Below are positions 10,113 to 12,956 of a DNA stretch of 12,956 nt, piece by piece. Source of the stretch: DATDMG01 sp036518955 (GTDB taxonomy: Bacteria > Actinomycetota > Actinomycetes > Actinomycetales > Kineosporiaceae); the NCBI GenBank assembly GCA_036518955.1, contig DATDMG010000026.1, positions 1 to 12,956 on the forward strand. Direction: 5' to 3'. Position 1 is the stretch's first letter, and every line of letters starts with the position of its first letter. The notes under the pieces are model-generated. The model did no database searches. It had not been told where the DNA came from and saw only the letters and a list, made by a program, of their open reading frames with translations. The translations under genes were made by a program, and so were the position numbers.

Positions 10113-11462
10113 TCAGATCGCGTACTCGGCGAACGGCGGCTGCCCCTTGTGGCTCGGGTCGAGGATCATCCCGGCGCCGACGGTGACGTTCGTCGCCTCG
10201 TCGATCAGGATGAACCCTCCGGTGGCGCGGTTGCGCCGGTACGGGTCGGCGAAGAGCGGGTGCGTCGTCCGCAGCAGCACGCGACCGACGTCGTTGAGGC
10301 CGAGCGCGTCGACGTTCAGTTCGCGGTGGAGGGTGTTCACGTCGAGCCGGTAGAAGAGGTCCTTGACGAGCGCACGGGCCGACCGGGTGGTGTGCTTGAT
10401 CGCCAGCTTGCGACCGCGCTGCAGCGGCTTGTCGGTCATCCAGCACACCATCGCGTCGATGTCCTGGGCCGGGGCAGGGGCGTTGTTCGGACGGCAGATC
10501 ATGTCGCCACGGGAGATGTCGAGGTCGTCGTCGAGACGGACGGTCACCGACATCGGCGGAAACGCCTCGGACACCGGGCCGTCGATCGTCTCGATCGAGG
10601 CGATCCGGGAGGTGAACCCGCTCGGCAACACCATCACCTCGTCGCCCGGCTTGAGGACGCCGCTGGCCACTGTGCCGGCGTACCCCCGGTAGTCGGGGTG
10701 CTCCACGGACTGCGGCCGGATCACGTACTGCACCGGGAACCGGACGTCGATCAGGTTGCGGTCGCTGGACACGTGCACGTGCTCCAGGTGGTGGAGCAGC
10801 GACGGGCCCTCGTACCAAGGCGTGTTCGGGGAGCGCGACACGATGTTGTCGCCGTGCAGCGCCGAGATCGGGACCACCGTCAGGTCGGCGATGTCGAGCT
10901 TGATCGCGAACCGGGTGAACTCGTCCGCGATGGACTCGTAGACCGTCTGGGAGTAGTCGACCAGGTCCATCTTGTTGATCGCGAGGACCAGGTGCGGCAC
11001 CCGCAACAGGGTCGCGATGAACGCGTGCCGGCGGCTCTGCTCGACCAGGCCCTTCCGCGCGTCCACCAGGACGATCGCCAGATCGGCGGTCGAGGCGCCG
11101 GTCACCATGTTGCGGGTGTACTGGATGTGCCCGGGGGTGTCGGCGATCACGAACTTGCGCCGCGGGGTCGCGAAGTACCGGTAGGCGACGTCGATCGTGA
11201 TGCCCTGTTCGCGCTCGGCCCGCAGGCCGTCCGTCAGCAGGGCCAGGTTGACGTAGTCGTCCCCCTTCGCGGCGCTGGCCTTCTCGACCGCCTCGAGCTG
11301 GTCACTGAAGATCGCCTTCGAGTCGAAGAGCAACCGCCCGATCAGAGTGCTCTTGCCGTCGTCCACCGACCCGGCGGTGGCGAACCGGAGCATGTCCATC
11401 GAACGACCCCCGGGCCGCGCCGGGGCCGTCGCCCAGGCCCCCGTCCCGCCGTCCACACCCAT
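10113..11462 (-). CDS. cysN: Sulfate adenylyltransferase subunit 1, GTPase CysN
   Basis: Predicted 449-residue regulatory GTPase subunit of ATP sulfurylase; GTP hydrolysis drives formation of adenylyl sulfate by CysD. It is an EF-Tu-like protein with G1 GSVDDGKS (31-38), G2-region GITID (87-91), G3 DTPGH (108-112), G4 NKMD (163-166) and G5 SAL (200-202). Two beta-barrel domains follow, with RFPVQYVIRP and the closing GGFILIDEATNVTVGAGMI. It ends without an APS-kinase (CysC) domain, so it is the stand-alone form, not a CysNC fusion. The ATG at 11462 overlaps the cysD stop as TGATG, with GAGGGG eight bases upstream inside cysD. The ATG at 11399 (MDMLRFATAG) is a possible shorter start, since the 21 residues before it are not conserved-looking. 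The gene is translationally coupled to cysD. Confidence 0.95.
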   Translation of the reverse strand: MGVDGGTGAWATAPARPGGRSMDMLRFATAGSVDDGKSTLIGRLLFDSKAIFSDQLEAVEKASAAKGDDYVNLALLTDGLRAEREQGITIDVAYRYFATPRRKFVIADTPGHIQYTRNMVTGASTADLAIVLVDARKGLVEQSRRHAFIATLLRVPHLVLAINKMDLVDYSQTVYESIADEFTRFAIKLDIADLTVVPISALHGDNIVSRSPNTPWYEGPSLLHHLEHVHVSSDRNLIDVRFPVQYVIRPQSVEHPDYRGYAGTVASGVLKPGDEVMVLPSGFTSRIASIETIDGPVSEAFPPMSVTVRLDDDLDISRGDMICRPNNAPAPAQDIDAMVCWMTDKPLQRGRKLAIKHTTRSARALVKDLFYRLDVNTLHRELNVDALGLNDVGRVLLRTTHPLFADPYRRNRATGGFILIDEATNVTVGAGMILDPSHKGQPPFAEYAI

Positions 11463-12385
11463 CAGAAGTACCCCTCGCGTTTGCGGTCCTCCATCGCGGC
11501 CTCGCTGAACTTGTCGTCGCCCCGGGTCGCACCGCGCTCGGTGATCCGGGTCAGGGCGACCTCCTCGATCACCTTGTCGATCGTGTCCGCCTCCGACAGG
11601 ACGGCGGCCGTCAGCGACGCGTCGCCGACGGTCCGGTAACGGACCCGCGCGGTGCGGACCGTCTCGCCGGCCCGCGGACGGCAGAACTCGTTCGCGCCGT
11701 ACAGCATCCCGTCGCGCTCGAAGATCTCGCGTTCATGCGCGAAGTAGAGGCTCGGCAGTTCGACGTCCTCGCGCCGGATGTACTGCCAGACGTCCAGCTC
11801 GGTCCAGTTGGACAGCGGTAACACCCGGATGCTCTCCCCGGGATGGATCCGCCCGTTGTAGAGCGACCACAGCTCGGGGCGCTGGTTCTTCGGGTCCCAC
11901 TGGCCGAAGTCGTCACGGAACGAGAACACCCGCTCCTTGGCCCGCGCCTTGTCCTCGTCGCGCCGGGCGCCGCCGAAGGCGGCGGTGAACCGCCCCCGCT
12001 CCAGGGCGTCCAACAGGACGGGCGTCTGGATCCGGTTACGGGTGCCGTCCGGCGGCTCGGTGACCAGGCCGCTCTCGATCGCCTCGGGCACGCTCGCCAC
12101 GCTGAGCTGTACACCGAGCTCCGCCACCCGCTTGTCCCGGAACGCGATGACCTCGGAGAAGTTGTGGCCGGTGTCGACGTGCAGCACCGGGAACGGGATC
12201 CGCGCCGGCCAGAACGCCTTCTGCGCCAGGCGCAGCATCACGATCGAGTCCTTGCCGCCGGAGAAGAGCAGCACCGGACGCTCCAGCTCGGCCGCGACCT
12301 CGCGGAAGACATGGATGGACTCCGACTCCAGGGTGTCCAGCTGGGACAGCCGGTAGGCGCCCCCGGCGTGCGTGGAGACAGACAT
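11462..12385 (-). CDS. cysD: Sulfate adenylyltransferase subunit 2 CysD
   Basis: Predicted 307-residue catalytic subunit of ATP sulfurylase, which joins sulfate and ATP into adenylyl sulfate and PPi, the first step of sulfate assimilation. It belongs to the PP-loop ATP-pyrophosphatase superfamily. The loop SGGKDS (42-47) is intact and HVDTGHNF (69-76) follows. The conserved FGGARRDEDKARAKERVFSFRD and WDPKNQRPELW blocks, LSNWTELDVWQYI, and the terminal DRKREGYF are all present. The length fits the E. coli enzyme (about 300). The ATG at 12385 (MSVSTHAGGAYRLSQLDTLESESIHVFREV) shares its A with the cysQ stop (TGATG). No ribosome site is evident, so initiation probably depends on coupling. The frame stays open upstream to 12910, but that part runs antisense or out of frame over cysQ and does not look like CysD. 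Confidence 0.97.
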   Translation of the reverse strand: MSVSTHAGGAYRLSQLDTLESESIHVFREVAAELERPVLLFSGGKDSIVMLRLAQKAFWPARIPFPVLHVDTGHNFSEVIAFRDKRVAELGVQLSVASVPEAIESGLVTEPPDGTRNRIQTPVLLDALERGRFTAAFGGARRDEDKARAKERVFSFRDDFGQWDPKNQRPELWSLYNGRIHPGESIRVLPLSNWTELDVWQYIRREDVELPSLYFAHEREIFERDGMLYGANEFCRPRAGETVRTARVRYRTVGDASLTAAVLSEADTIDKVIEEVALTRITERGATRGDDKFSEAAMEDRKREGYF

Positions 12386-12807
12386 CAGCGGCTCACATCG
12401 CGGGCATGTCGCGCCGTCCACGCCAGAATCGGTCCGGCGAGCTCCGGCGTGCAGATCAGCAGGTCGTCCAGGTACGGGTCGACCTGGTTGAAGGCCACCG
12501 GCTCCCCGTCGAGCCGGCTGACGTGCAGGCCGGCGGCCAGGGCCACCGCCACCGGAGCGGCGGCGTCCCACTCGTGCAGGCCTCCGGCGTGCACGTACGC
12601 GTCGACGTCGCCCCGCCACACGGCGGCGGCCTTCGCCCCGGCCGAGCCCAGCGGCACCAGCTCGCCGCCCAGGTCCAGGGCGAGGGCGGTGGCCACCGCG
12701 GGCGGCCGGGACCGGCTGACCGTGATCCGCAGCGCGGCGGGCGCCCCCGCCGCCACGGGCCGGGACGGCGGCACGTCGGTGCCGTGCACCTCGCCGATCG
12801 CGGGCAC
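12385..12807 (-). CDS. cysQ: CysQ-type 3'(2'),5'-bisphosphate nucleotidase, C-terminal half only
   Basis: The 140 readable residues match the second half of an inositol-monophosphatase-fold CysQ protein. The fold's C-terminal signature HEWDAAAPVAVALAAGL contains the metal-binding Asp. Also present are GSAGAKAAAVWRGDVDAYVHAGG and the closing DPYLDDLLICTPELAG. Full-length relatives have roughly 250-270 residues. The N-terminal half, which carries the paired acidic residues and the DPLDGT motif needed for catalysis, is absent. In-frame similarity (LVAGAVAVPAIG) runs on to about 12834, past the first available start (GTG 12807). Beyond that the DNA reads as a glycoside hydrolase on the other strand. 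As it stands the product should be inactive. CysQ normally degrades PAP (3'-phosphoadenosine 5'-phosphate), the by-product of sulfate reduction, which fits its link to cysD. It may be broken by rearrangement or by a chimeric sequence end. Confidence 0.82.
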   Translation of the reverse strand: MPAIGEVHGTDVPPSRPVAAGAPAALRITVSRSRPPAVATALALDLGGELVPLGSAGAKAAAVWRGDVDAYVHAGGLHEWDAAAPVAVALAAGLHVSRLDGEPVAFNQVDPYLDDLLICTPELAGPILAWTARHARDVSR

Positions 12808-12956
12808 GGCGACCGCGCCGGCGACGAGATCGCGCAGCTCTACGTGTCGCAGCGCTACTCCAGCGTCGTCGCCTACGCCATGCTGCTGCGCGGCTTCGCC
12901 CGTGTCTCACTGCCGCCGGGCGAGAAGAAGACGGTGACTCTCAAGCTCAGCGGGCG
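12808..12956 (+). CDS. Fragment of a family 3 glycoside hydrolase, C-terminal Fn3-like domain
   Basis: The plus strand from 12808 to the window end reads GDRAGDEIAQLYVS, then RGFARVSLPPGEKKTVTLKLSG. This strongly resembles the fibronectin-III-like domain at the C-terminus of GH3 beta-glucosidases (typical pattern: NTGDRAGDEVVQLYV, a Ser-Ser-Val stretch, LKGFxRVxLxPGExxTVTF). Such enzymes hydrolyse beta-glycosidic bonds of plant or microbial sugars. About 49 residues are visible. The catalytic domains, which should lie to the left, are missing and cysQ sequence stands there instead; the rest of the domain runs off the right edge. No start codon or ribosome site belongs to it. Functionally it has nothing to do with the sulfate genes. 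It is recognised from motif memory, so a database search would settle it. Confidence 0.65.

Noticed and set aside
12386..12910. Upstream extension of the cysD frame
   Set aside because: It overlaps cysQ in another frame and has no CysD similarity; the ATG at 12385 opens a normal-length CysD.

Overview
The window comes from a very GC-rich actinobacterium. The base composition, the frequent GTG starts and the gene row mfd – SurA-like lipoprotein – mazG – DUF885 – eno – ftsB – DUF501 are typical of Actinomycetes housekeeping DNA. I cannot name a genus. All intact genes lie on the minus strand, so transcription runs from right to left.

Right side (about 10.1-12.8 kb): a sulfate-activation cluster, cysQ (3' half only) – cysD – cysN. 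CysD and CysN form ATP sulfurylase, which makes adenylyl sulfate. CysQ-type phosphatases remove the inhibitory by-product PAP. The genes overlap as TGATG at both joints. CysN carries no APS-kinase domain. To the right of about 12.81 kb the cysQ 5' half is missing. The last ~150 bases instead read, on the plus strand, as the C-terminal Fn3-like domain of a family 3 glycoside hydrolase. Both genes lack their 5' parts at this one point. This is the most anomalous spot in the window, and it may be an assembly or contig-end chimera.

Middle (3.0-10.0 kb): mfd (transcription-repair coupling factor), a small lipoprotein with a SurA-like N-terminal segment, mazG (NTP pyrophosphohydrolase) and a DUF885 HExxxxH metallohydrolase. 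mazG and DUF885 follow their upstream genes by only a few bases, so lipoprotein-mazG-DUF885 looks like one transcription unit. Damage recognition (Mfd) and nucleotide-pool cleaning (MazG) are thus neighbours.

Left side (1-3.0 kb): enolase with its own short leader, then a class I SAM-dependent O-methyltransferase, then the divisome protein FtsB/DivIC and the start of a DUF501 gene. In many actinobacteria eno is followed directly by ftsB and DUF501, so the methyltransferase looks like an addition to the row. A repeat-rich, G-run-rich 131-base spacer separates it from eno.

No RNA genes, CRISPR arrays, insertion sequences, phage genes or recognisable defence or secondary-metabolite systems were seen. 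I found no convincing undescribed multi-gene system. No gene-free stretch exceeds 300 bases; the longest spacers are eno-methyltransferase (131), DUF885-eno (104) and cysN-mfd (99).
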